Source of the DNA: Candidatus Hydrogenedentota bacterium
GTDB lineage: Bacteria > Hydrogenedentota > Hydrogenedentia > Hydrogenedentales > CAILVY01
NCBI GenBank assembly: GCA_029565395.1
Contig: JAKQOG010000227.1
Location: 1 to 33,505 of the forward strand
Direction of reading: 5' to 3'
Length of the DNA stretch: 33,505 nucleotides
Part shown: in pieces, positions 7,294 to 14,643 of the stretch
How the letters are laid out: the number at the start of each line of letters is the position of its first letter
How positions within the stretch are numbered: position 1 is the stretch's first letter
Translations under genes and position numbers: made by a program
Notes under the pieces: generated by a model
Databases searched by the model: none
The model's input: only the letters and a program-made list of their open reading frames with translations
What the model was told of the DNA's origin: nothing

Positions 7294-8730
7294 TCATTCG
7301 TACACTTCGAGTTCCGCGATTGCCATTTGTGCACCAGGCTGATCGGGGCCGTCGGGTTTTTGGGCGCAGACGCGGACATATCGTGCGGGCAGGGGATCAA
7401 AGGCGGCCTCGAAGGGCTTCCCGTCGTGGTCCGATTTTTGTGCGACGGTTTTCCATTCTTTTCTATCGGTAGATATGCGCAGTTCGAATTGCGTGGCATA
7501 GCCGGAGCCGAAATTCACTTTAATACGCTTCAGGTTCAGGGTATCGATAAGGTCTACCTCATAGGTCCAAGGCCACTCGCCTGCGGCCTGTGCGACGGTA
7601 TCGGGCTTGCCGTCAACGCCGAGGCGCGGGAAATGCGTGCCGCCGTTGACAGCCAGCGTGCGGGATCCATCGAGACTAAGGAGTTTGGCCTGTTTCCGGT
7701 ACGCTTTATTTCCTGGCGGGACAGGGATGCGGGCTTTTCCTTCGCGCAGTTCCCGGCGGACCGCCTTCAGCACTTCGATCTGGGATCGATCGAGGGAGCC
7801 GTCGCGGAAGAGGGCCACATCGATGGAGACTACTCCGCCGCGCTGTGTCACATCGAAGACATAGTCCGCCAATTCACGCTTGCTGTAACCGGTGCCGGGC
7901 TCCCCCCACCATGTTTTGCTGAGAAAAGAGAGGATGTGCCATTGTTCGCCGTTTAGGAAACGCTGGACGGGAACTTCAGCAAAAACATTCTGCTCACCAC
8001 AGGTGTAGTCTTCATGGGGGGTATAGGCGCGAACTTCAGGATCCACGCCGGGATTTAACGCGAGGATGCGGTTGGGATTTCCGGCGCGGAGTCCTTGGGC
8101 GAGGATGCCGAGTTTTTCCTGGTCATACCCGATAAAGGAATAGCTGCCATCGCACCAGATGCCCGCGACTTTGTCGCCGTAGCGTTCGCCATACTCGCGG
8201 AAGGTGTCCGCCCATTTCTGCACGAACTCCTTGGAGACGGGCGTGCCGCAGCCATAGGCTGGCCCGGCTTTTTCATCGGCGCGGGGGCCGTCGCCCGTCC
8301 AATAGAGCATAAGGGGGATATTGTGGCGATGCAGCGATTGATAGAGATCTTCGATAAGATCGCGCGTGGCGCAGGCCTCGCCGGGTGTGTATCCGGAGAT
8401 GCGGTCAAAGGTGGCGTTCGGGGCGATCATGAAACGGGAGACCTGCATGACGGTGAAGATCACATAGCCCGCGCCTGCTTCCGCCATTGCATCGGCAAAA
8501 CGCTCGGTATCGAACTCGCGCACACACTCATCCCAGGAGGTCTGTTTGCCAAGGCTGTGGACACGTTCGGGATCGTTTTGCAGCGAAGTGAGGTAATGGA
8601 CAAAGACGCCGTAGCCTGCGTGTTGAAACCAGTCGGTCTTGGGGTTCAGCGATTCGGCGCCAAAGGCCCCCGATGTGATCATTGCCGCCGCCAGCGCTGA
8701 AAAGAGCGTTGTCCGTTTACTCTTTGTCAT
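7294..8730 (-). CDS. GH29-type alpha-L-fucosidase with C-terminal CBM32/F5-8C-like domain
   Basis: The 478-residue secreted protein has a signal peptide cleaved after about residue 24 (SGAFGA). The GH29 (beta/alpha)8 domain spans ~30-330: WFQHAGYGVFVHYL at the first strand and GIWCDGSYSF, where D194 fits the catalytic nucleophile. A discoidin-like beta-sandwich follows (~370-478; DLIDTLNLKRIKVNFGSG, RYVRVCAQ, IAELEVYE), probably sugar-binding. It should release alpha-L-fucose from glycans in the periplasm or outside the cell. The start has a strong site (AAGGAG, 9 bases). It follows the metallophosphatase gene by 18 bp on the same strand, so the two are very likely co-transcribed. The divergent sequence around the active site leaves open a different deoxy-sugar substrate. 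Confidence 0.82.
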   Translation of the reverse strand: MTKSKRTTLFSALAAAMITSGAFGAESLNPKTDWFQHAGYGVFVHYLTSLQNDPERVHSLGKQTSWDECVREFDTERFADAMAEAGAGYVIFTVMQVSRFMIAPNATFDRISGYTPGEACATRDLIEDLYQSLHRHNIPLMLYWTGDGPRADEKAGPAYGCGTPVSKEFVQKWADTFREYGERYGDKVAGIWCDGSYSFIGYDQEKLGILAQGLRAGNPNRILALNPGVDPEVRAYTPHEDYTCGEQNVFAEVPVQRFLNGEQWHILSFLSKTWWGEPGTGYSKRELADYVFDVTQRGGVVSIDVALFRDGSLDRSQIEVLKAVRRELREGKARIPVPPGNKAYRKQAKLLSLDGSRTLAVNGGTHFPRLGVDGKPDTVAQAAGEWPWTYEVDLIDTLNLKRIKVNFGSGYATQFELRISTDRKEWKTVAQKSDHDGKPFEAAFDPLPARYVRVCAQKPDGPDQPGAQMAIAELEVYE

Positions 8731-8748
8731 ATTGTGTGACTCCTTGTT

Positions 8749-9768
8749 TCAGTCTTTTTTTCTGCGTTTATCAATGCGTTCGCCGGGTTTTGGGCGCCAC
8801 CGTTTGCCGTCCGGGGTCAGCGAGATCCAGGTCTGCCACTCCTTGATGCAATTGACTGTAATAAACTTGCCGCCCTTGGGAATCACGGCGCCGCCATATC
8901 CCCCTGCTCCTGTGGCCCGGCCGTAGACCAAATCCACATCCTCCAGTTCTCCAGAATAGTCATTGGCATGGTCATGGCCGCAAAAACATGCAATGACTCC
9001 CATGGATTTCAGGAGGGTGAAGGTGCTTCCATCTTCTTTTTCCGAAGCGGAATTTTCGCCAATCACGCCGATGGCTTCACCGCTATTCCAGATGTCTTCA
9101 TATTGTTTCAGGGGAATATGGAAAAAGGCGAGGCGCATTAAGGGCCCGGGATCGGTTTTGGCCAAATTTTTAAGCCATTCCTGTTGTTCTTTCTGAACAC
9201 CGTCACGATGGGTGTTCAAGCATACAATTTGGCCTATACGGAAGCCCTGCCACCAACTCAAGAGATTAATGACATAGTTGCCGTCGGAATCCGCGCCGCG
9301 GTAGAGGGAGTTTTTCGCCTTGGTGAAGGCCTCGTGCCCTACTTTGAAATCAGGCAATTGATCATGGTTCCCCCAGGTATATGCCCAAGGCACGCCGAGG
9401 GCTTCGATTTGTTTGATGATATACCGCATGCGGGGTTCAGCCATGCCATCGCGGTTTTCCGGCCATAAATCGCCCGTGACCATGAGGAGATTGGGATGCA
9501 CTTTGGCGACAAGTTTCTTCATGGTCTCAATGGTTCGGCGGTTTCCGGTGTCGTGAAGGGTTAATTTTCCCGCGAAGAAATGCAAGTCGGTGATTTGCAG
9601 AATACGGAATCGCCGGGGATGCGGAATCCGGAGATGGGCCACGCCTGGCGTCATCATTTTTTCATCCGAGTATGCTCGGGCGGCCTCCGCTCTGCTTGCC
9701 AGCGCGGCCATTCCGGCCGCGGCCGCGGAGGTTTTTAAAAATTCTCTACGGGTGAATACTCTGCTCAT
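8749..9768 (-). CDS. Tat-exported metallophosphoesterase
   Basis: The start is the ATG at 9768, with AAAGGAG 9-10 bases upstream, rather than an in-frame ATG 13 codons earlier. The 339-residue product has a twin-arginine signal (TRREFLKTSAAAAG, residues 6-19). All five calcineurin-like metal motifs are present: D61-x-H63 in QITDLHF, GD at 99-100, GNHD at 133-136, H217 in FFHIP, and GHDH at 264-267. It should be a dinuclear-metal phosphatase or phosphodiesterase exported folded to the periplasm, like purple acid/Icc-type enzymes. It is the first gene of an operon with the fucosidase, suggesting it removes phosphate groups from a glycan or scavenges phosphate released with it; that link is inference. 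Confidence 0.88.
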   Translation of the reverse strand: MSRVFTRREFLKTSAAAAGMAALASRAEAARAYSDEKMMTPGVAHLRIPHPRRFRILQITDLHFFAGKLTLHDTGNRRTIETMKKLVAKVHPNLLMVTGDLWPENRDGMAEPRMRYIIKQIEALGVPWAYTWGNHDQLPDFKVGHEAFTKAKNSLYRGADSDGNYVINLLSWWQGFRIGQIVCLNTHRDGVQKEQQEWLKNLAKTDPGPLMRLAFFHIPLKQYEDIWNSGEAIGVIGENSASEKEDGSTFTLLKSMGVIACFCGHDHANDYSGELEDVDLVYGRATGAGGYGGAVIPKGGKFITVNCIKEWQTWISLTPDGKRWRPKPGERIDKRRKKD

Positions 9769-9810
9769 TTCAGGAACTCCTTTGGCCTGCCCCTTAAGGA
9801 TACTCAAATG

Positions 9811-9860
9811 ATCCGGAAAAACGCGATTTTTTTACGCTTGTATATAGTGTGCTTCCGGAT
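9811..9860. promoter_or_regulatory. Inverted repeat flanking a possible promoter of the metallophosphatase operon
   Basis: ATCCGGAA near 9811 and TTCCGGAT near 9853 face each other around an AT-rich core containing TATATA. On the minus strand this lies about 45-90 bp before the operon start, a sensible place for an operator. No good -35 is seen. Confidence 0.25.
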
Positions 9861-9902
9861 GATCGGCGTTGTCCATTGTTTTCCGAGGTCCAAGTTCTTA
9901 AT

Positions 9903-9931
9903 TTGCATCTTAGGGTGTGGAAGATTAGTAT
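9903..9931 (+). promoter_or_regulatory. Possible promoter of the pseudopilin gene
   Basis: TTGCAT (9903-9908), 17-bp spacer, TAGTAT (9926-9931). Each hexamer matches the consensus at 4 of 6. It lies about 58 bp before the start codon. Confidence 0.3.
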
Positions 9932-9988
9932 CAGGCGTTAATCCGCAGGATAGGGCCATGGCGCCCTCAACGTACAGGAAGTGTCGTT

Positions 9989-10927
9989 ATGAGAAAGCGG
10001 GGGTTCACGCTAATTGAATTGCTTGTGGTAATCGCGATAATTGCCATTCTGGCGGCGGTGCTATTGCCGGCGCTGTCGCGGGCGCGGGAAGCGGCGCGCC
10101 GGAGCAGTTGTGCGAACAATTTGAAGCAATTGGGGCTGGTGATGGCAATGTATGCCAAAGAAGCAAAAGGGGAACGGTTTCCGCCGATGAAGACGTGGGA
10201 CTGCCGGTACACGGCCAACCCGGCGGGCGGGCAGGCCTTTGTGTCGCCGGGGGCAACGATTTTTAGGGTAGAGGCGGTGTATCCTGAGTACCTGCCGGAT
10301 CTGAATGTGCTGGTGTGTCCGAGTTCTCCATCGGCCCAGTCCGCATTGGAATTATGGGACCAGGGCAACACTTTATCCTCCTTGTGGAGCGGCAAAGGAG
10401 CGGTCACACAACCGTACAGCAACAACGGCATTGTGGAGCCGTGCGAGGTGTTTGATCATCCGTATGTGTATTTCGGGTGGGCGATTCAGGATTACATGAC
10501 GGATATGGCCCATGATGAAGATCTGGAAGCGAATCTTGAGAATTTGTTCACCGCCTTGGACAGCACGGTAGAGGAGGCCACCAAGACGGCGGAAGGAGAT
10601 ATGAAGGTGTTGCCGGGCACGGGCAATGGCGGGCAGGATGTTATTTTCCGTTTGCGCCAGGGGGTTGAACGTTTCTTCATTACCGACATCAACAATCCAG
10701 CGGCCAGCGCGCTGGCCGCCTCGCAACTTGCGGTTATGTGGGATGAGATGTCGACCGAGTCTCAGTACATCTCACATTTCAATCATGTGCCGGGCGGTTG
10801 CAATATACTCTATATGGATGGCCACGTAGCCTATATTCGCTATACCGGCACCCACACCACGCCATTCCCGGTGAATCATGGCGGCAATGCCATTCATGCC
10901 CTCAGCCACAAAAAATACGAGATTTGA
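9989..10927 (+). CDS. DUF1559-type pseudopilin with prepilin signal and H-x(n)-DG tail
   Basis: The 312-residue protein begins MRKRGFTLIELLVVIAII, a textbook type II/IV prepilin leader cleaved after G5, followed by one hydrophobic helix and SRAREAARRSSCANNLKQ. The C-terminal region has HVPGGCNILYMDGHVAYI, the H-x(9-10)-DG motif found in the very expanded pseudopilin-like families of Planctomycetes, Verrucomicrobia and relatives. Such proteins are membrane-anchored and mostly of unknown function, possibly minor subunits of a secretion pseudopilus. No secretion genes are nearby. The start has AGGAAG 6 bases upstream, and a hairpin terminator follows 16 bp after the stop. Confidence 0.9.
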   Translation: MRKRGFTLIELLVVIAIIAILAAVLLPALSRAREAARRSSCANNLKQLGLVMAMYAKEAKGERFPPMKTWDCRYTANPAGGQAFVSPGATIFRVEAVYPEYLPDLNVLVCPSSPSAQSALELWDQGNTLSSLWSGKGAVTQPYSNNGIVEPCEVFDHPYVYFGWAIQDYMTDMAHDEDLEANLENLFTALDSTVEEATKTAEGDMKVLPGTGNGGQDVIFRLRQGVERFFITDINNPAASALAASQLAVMWDEMSTESQYISHFNHVPGGCNILYMDGHVAYIRYTGTHTTPFPVNHGGNAIHALSHKKYEI

Positions 10928-10942
10928 GCAAAAGCAGGAAAA

Positions 10943-10986
10943 AACGCGGCCACTTCCCGGTATGAGAATTGGCCGCGTTAATTTTT
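10943..10986. terminator. Bidirectional rho-independent terminator
   Basis: A perfect 10-bp stem (AACGCGGCCA, 10943-10952, with TGGCCGCGTT, 10970-10979) encloses a 17-base loop. It is followed by AATTTTT on the plus side and preceded by an A-run that gives U's on the minus side. It lies between the convergent pseudopilin and TIM-barrel genes and can stop transcription from both. Confidence 0.85.
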
Positions 10987-10996
10987 CAAGAGTGGA

Positions 10997-11884
10997 TTAC
11001 AGTCCGTTTAAGCAGGCGAGGGTAGCTTTGAGCGTATCTTCGTAATTCTTGTTGGAATGGCCGCATTCGAGGGCCACAAATTCCTTGTAGTTTGTCTCCG
11101 AGATCGCTTTGAAGATGTTGGCATAGTTCAATTCACCGGTGCCGGGTTCCTTGCGTCCGGGATTGTCCGCTACGTGGAAATGGCCGATGCGATCAATGTT
11201 ATGGGTAAGATTTTCAATAACGTTGCCCTCGGTGATTTGCTGGTGGTAGATGTCGAACAGCATTTTGACGTTGGGGCTGTTCACCGCATTCATGATCTGC
11301 ATGGCGTGATCGGTGCGAGCGACGAAATACCCCTCATGGTCCACCAGAGTGTTCAGTGCTTCAAGAACTATCATCACATTGTTATCCTCGGCAATGGGGG
11401 CGAGTTTTTTGAGGCACTGAATCACAAATTCCGTCTGTTGTTCGCGGGGGACGTCCTTGCGCTCATTACCGCTCAGGCCGACGAGGTGCGTGCAGTTCAG
11501 TTTCTTGGCAATTTCAACCTTTTCCTTGAATTCATTGACAAGCCGGTCATGATCGCCGGGGTTGACCATGCCGCCGTCGGCAATCTTGCCCACGCCGACC
11601 ATGCAACTTAATACAAGGCCGAGGGAATCGGCCTTGGCGCGGAGTTTGCCGGGGTCGCCGCTGGGCCAGAGCCATTCATACGCGGGCAACCCCCACGCGG
11701 CGACGGCGTCCAATTTATCCAGCGGCGTCTTGCCCGGGAACCAGTCGATGGGCGCGGACATCCGCAGTTTCTTCACTTTTGAAAAAGGCTTGTCGTCCGG
11801 AATGGCCGCAAAGGTCATCCGGGGATTCCATAAAGTTACGCCGGCCGCGGCGGCACAGGTGCTCAGAAAGGTGCGTCGAATCAT
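10997..11884 (-). CDS. Sugar isomerase-like TIM-barrel protein (hydroxypyruvate isomerase/xylose isomerase-like family)
   Basis: The start is the ATG at 11884, with AGGAG 8 bases upstream; an in-frame ATG 10 codons earlier lacks a site. The 295-residue product opens with a Tat-like leader (MIRRTFLSTCAAAAGVTLW), so it is probably exported. The AP-endonuclease-2 type barrel shows the expected metal ligands: E175 in VLEALNT, D211 in MLFDIYHQQ, H237 in HFHVAD and E272 in VALECG, with PGTGELNY as in hydroxypyruvate isomerases. It likely isomerises or epimerises a small sugar or keto-acid with a divalent metal. Exported members are common in Planctomycetes-like genomes and their substrates are not known. 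It is single, convergent with the pseudopilin gene. Confidence 0.8.
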   Translation of the reverse strand: MIRRTFLSTCAAAAGVTLWNPRMTFAAIPDDKPFSKVKKLRMSAPIDWFPGKTPLDKLDAVAAWGLPAYEWLWPSGDPGKLRAKADSLGLVLSCMVGVGKIADGGMVNPGDHDRLVNEFKEKVEIAKKLNCTHLVGLSGNERKDVPREQQTEFVIQCLKKLAPIAEDNNVMIVLEALNTLVDHEGYFVARTDHAMQIMNAVNSPNVKMLFDIYHQQITEGNVIENLTHNIDRIGHFHVADNPGRKEPGTGELNYANIFKAISETNYKEFVALECGHSNKNYEDTLKATLACLNGL

Positions 11885-12020
11885 GATGTCTTCTCCTGTT
11901 AATTTTTTATTCAATGAGCTGAACCCATAGGGTACTCAATGTGGAACCGGAATGCAATAGGCCGCTTCCTATACCGTAATGCACTTATTCTAGCAAATCA
12001 ACTTTGAACAATATCCATGG

Positions 12021-12049
12021 TTGCGTTGGAGAATAGGAAACGTTATAGT
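12021..12049 (+). promoter_or_regulatory. Predicted promoter of the restriction-modification operon
   Basis: TTGCGT (12021-12026), 17-bp spacer, TATAGT (12044-12049; 5 of 6). It lies 39 bp before the methyltransferase start in AT-rich DNA. Confidence 0.45.
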
Positions 12050-12088
12050 CTATAGAAGAGTAAGAAAGTTTGATAGGAACATAGGTTT

Positions 12089-13549
12089 ATGAGCGTTCCA
12101 GCCACAAAACATACATCGGGGAGCATAATACCGCTGGCTGTCCTGTCACTTCCTGAAGCGAAATTGACGTTAGACGATATTGTATGTCTGAATGGTTCTC
12201 TTCACAGTCATTATAACCATGCGATTACTTACGAATCAGCGATAAACCGCACCGTAGTGAGCTTTCAAGCCAATAAAAAGCGACCGGGATATCGATGGTT
12301 TAAATATAAAGAGGCATTTTCCTCTGAATTGGTTCAGTATCTACTTCGACAGTATGGTATTAGGCAGGGACATCTTTTGGACCCATTTGCAGGAAGCGGA
12401 GCGGCTCTTTTTGCTTCCAGTGCATTGGGATTAGAATCGGACGGCATAGAGTTGCTGCCGATAGGCCAGAAAATAATCAAGACCCGCTGTTATCTCCAAA
12501 GGAAATTCAAATCTATGGATTTTCGTGTTTTATTAAAGTGGGCTGAAAAGAGACCCTGGCTGCGCATTAAACCGAAAAATGGTTTTTCCGTTTTGAACAT
12601 TACAAAGGGCGCCTATCCTCCAGAAACAGAAGGAAAAATCAGGCAGTATTTAACCTGTATTGAAAAAGAAGATCCTTTAGTGCGCGAGGTGCTTTTTTTT
12701 GCACTCCTGTGCGTACTTGAAATGATAAGCTATACGCGAAAAGATGGCCAGTATTTGCGCTGGGATCATCGTTCCGGACGCAAACAAGGAGCAAAGTCAT
12801 TTGACAAGGGGCCGATAATTGATTTTGATACGGCAGTTTCCCTGAAACTGCGTGAAATTCATGATGATTGCATAGCGGAGGATACTGGAGCGGATCTATT
12901 TGACGCACCTGTAAACAGGGGGCGCATACGTCTTCTTTCTGGTTCTTGTCTGGATATAATGCCAGAATTGCCGGATCGCCATTATGAGGTTATCCTGACT
13001 TCGCCGCCTTATTGTAATCGATATGACTATACTCGGACGTATGCTCTGGAACTTGCGATGATCAACACCAGTGAAAAGGAGTTGATTGCTCTAAGGCAGC
13101 AAATGTTGAGCTGTACGGTGGAGAATCGAGCCAAGAATCTATTTGAGATTAATCCTGCCTGGTCTACTGCCATTGATGCGGCGGATAAGCAGAAACTGCT
13201 GCAAGCCGTTTTATCCTATCTTGAATCGCAAAAGGATTTTGGCTTGTTGAATAATAATGGCATCCCGCGAATGGTTCGTGGCTACTTTTATGAAATGGCG
13301 TGTGTTATTCAGGAATCTTTGCGAGTGTTAAAGCCGAATGGCATGTTGTTCATGGTAAACGACAATGTACGGTATGCGGGTGCGAGCATATCGGTAGATC
13401 TTATCTTATCCGACATTGCGGAAAAACTAGGATTTACGGTTGAAAAGATATTAACTTTGCCGCAAGGCAAAGGCAACAGCAGTCAACAGATGGGCAGGCA
13501 TGGACGTGAACCGCTTAGGAAATGTGTATATGTCTGGAGGAAAGCCTGA
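12089..13549 (+). CDS. Type II DNA methyltransferase, AvaI/BsoBI-type (probably N4-cytosine)
   Basis: The 486-residue enzyme has the SAM-binding motif DPFAGSG at 98-104, followed by an acidic motif II (SDGIELLPIG), and the catalytic motif IV TSPPY at 304-308. Motif I precedes motif IV, and S/TPPY favours exocyclic amino methylation (N4-cytosine). The length is close to what I recall for M.AvaI, and the neighbour is an AvaI/BsoBI-like endonuclease, so the target is probably CYCGRG (inference). The stop codon TGA shares one base with the ATG of the endonuclease, showing translational coupling. The gene is visibly AT-richer than its surroundings, with codons ending in A/T, a sign of transfer. 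Confidence 0.85.
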   Translation: MSVPATKHTSGSIIPLAVLSLPEAKLTLDDIVCLNGSLHSHYNHAITYESAINRTVVSFQANKKRPGYRWFKYKEAFSSELVQYLLRQYGIRQGHLLDPFAGSGAALFASSALGLESDGIELLPIGQKIIKTRCYLQRKFKSMDFRVLLKWAEKRPWLRIKPKNGFSVLNITKGAYPPETEGKIRQYLTCIEKEDPLVREVLFFALLCVLEMISYTRKDGQYLRWDHRSGRKQGAKSFDKGPIIDFDTAVSLKLREIHDDCIAEDTGADLFDAPVNRGRIRLLSGSCLDIMPELPDRHYEVILTSPPYCNRYDYTRTYALELAMINTSEKELIALRQQMLSCTVENRAKNLFEINPAWSTAIDAADKQKLLQAVLSYLESQKDFGLLNNNGIPRMVRGYFYEMACVIQESLRVLKPNGMLFMVNDNVRYAGASISVDLILSDIAEKLGFTVEKILTLPQGKGNSSQQMGRHGREPLRKCVYVWRKA

Positions 13550-14508
13550 TGTCCAAAGCCAAGCCCTATAAGAATCATCTGAAATCGGGTCAGGATTTGG
13601 TCACTACGTATGAGCAAGTGCGTGCCGGCTTTGTTGCATTGGCCCTTGAACGGAACCGGCGGGCTACACCTTATGTGGAACAAGCCAGAACGTTAAAGCA
13701 ACTTGCTTCACGAACCAAACATCCGGCCGAGTTGCTGAAGCTTGAAAACATCCTGCCTGCTTTACTCGCAGCCGCTGGCATATCCGATAAAGCATCCCGT
13801 CACATGGTGAAAGAAGATAAGGAAAACGCGATTCAGGAATTAATTACAAAATTCCTGGAGCCTTCCGGTAAAAACTATGTAGAAGAACTCGTATTTCGGT
13901 TTTTGTTGACCAAAGGCGATGCGCTTGGAGGCTCTATGAGGAACGTTGGCGGCGCTATGGCTCAGCGCAGGCTACTACGCGCGGTACTCTCAGCATTGGC
14001 ATTATCACGCATATCTTGTCATTGCCTGCAGATGGCCAGCGGCGTTTGGGTTGCAGTCTGTGATAAAAAGAATGCGGATATTGAAATCGACGCACGAGGT
14101 TTAAGCTGGAAGTCCAAACGGGGACACCGCACATTGATGTTCAACATAAAGGCGCCCATTGTACGGAGTAATATCGACCTTTGTTTATTAAATTGTTCTT
14201 TCGAACAGGTGAATAAGGCATGGAGCAATCCAGAATTATATATCGCGCTGGCCGAGCTAAAAGGGGGCATTGATCCTGCGGGCGCCGACGAACACTGGAA
14301 AACTGCGCGTTCTGCCATGAGCCGGATTAAAGCCGCTTTTGCGGGGAATCAACTTTCGCCCTGCACCTTCTATATAGGCGCCGCGATTGCCAATAAGATG
14401 TCAGAAGAGATTTGGGGACAATTAGAGGCAGGCGCGTTGGATAATGCTGCAAATCTCACAAATGAGCGGCAACTCATATCTTTGTGCCAGTGGCTCATAA
14501 GTCTTTGA
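13549..14508 (+). CDS. AvaI/BsoBI-family type II restriction endonuclease
   Basis: The start is the ATG at 13549, with GGAGG 8 bases upstream, one base inside the methylase stop. The 319 residues match the BsoBI size (about 323). The key residues fall at the spacing known from BsoBI: D210 in SNIDLCLLN, E236 and K238 in AELKGG, and H249 in GADEHWK, paralleling BsoBI D212, E240, K242 and H253 as I remember them. FLLTKGDALGGSMRN is another family block. It should be a homodimer cutting CYCGRG. AT-rich like its methylase and acquired with it. No control (C) protein gene is seen. All catalytic residues are intact, so the system looks functional. Confidence 0.88.
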   Translation: MSKAKPYKNHLKSGQDLVTTYEQVRAGFVALALERNRRATPYVEQARTLKQLASRTKHPAELLKLENILPALLAAAGISDKASRHMVKEDKENAIQELITKFLEPSGKNYVEELVFRFLLTKGDALGGSMRNVGGAMAQRRLLRAVLSALALSRISCHCLQMASGVWVAVCDKKNADIEIDARGLSWKSKRGHRTLMFNIKAPIVRSNIDLCLLNCSFEQVNKAWSNPELYIALAELKGGIDPAGADEHWKTARSAMSRIKAAFAGNQLSPCTFYIGAAIANKMSEEIWGQLEAGALDNAANLTNERQLISLCQWLISL

Positions 14509-14643
14509 AGGCAAGTGAGTTTCACCTATTTCTTTGGCCATATGGGGGATAATATGCGATAATTAAGAAGAAAGAGGATATTGCATTCCATGTTCGTGTA
14601 CATGTGAATGGATGTCTTGAATTTTTCAAGGTAAACGCATTTA

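Noticed and set aside
7161..7499. 112-codon minus-strand frame at the fucosidase 3' end
   Set aside because: It is a frame-shifted shadow of the CBM32-like region.
14616..14630. CTTGAA-TTT-TTCAAG hairpin before the giant gene, as a terminator or operator
   Set aside because: Stem of 6 AT-rich pairs with no U-tract; too weak to call.
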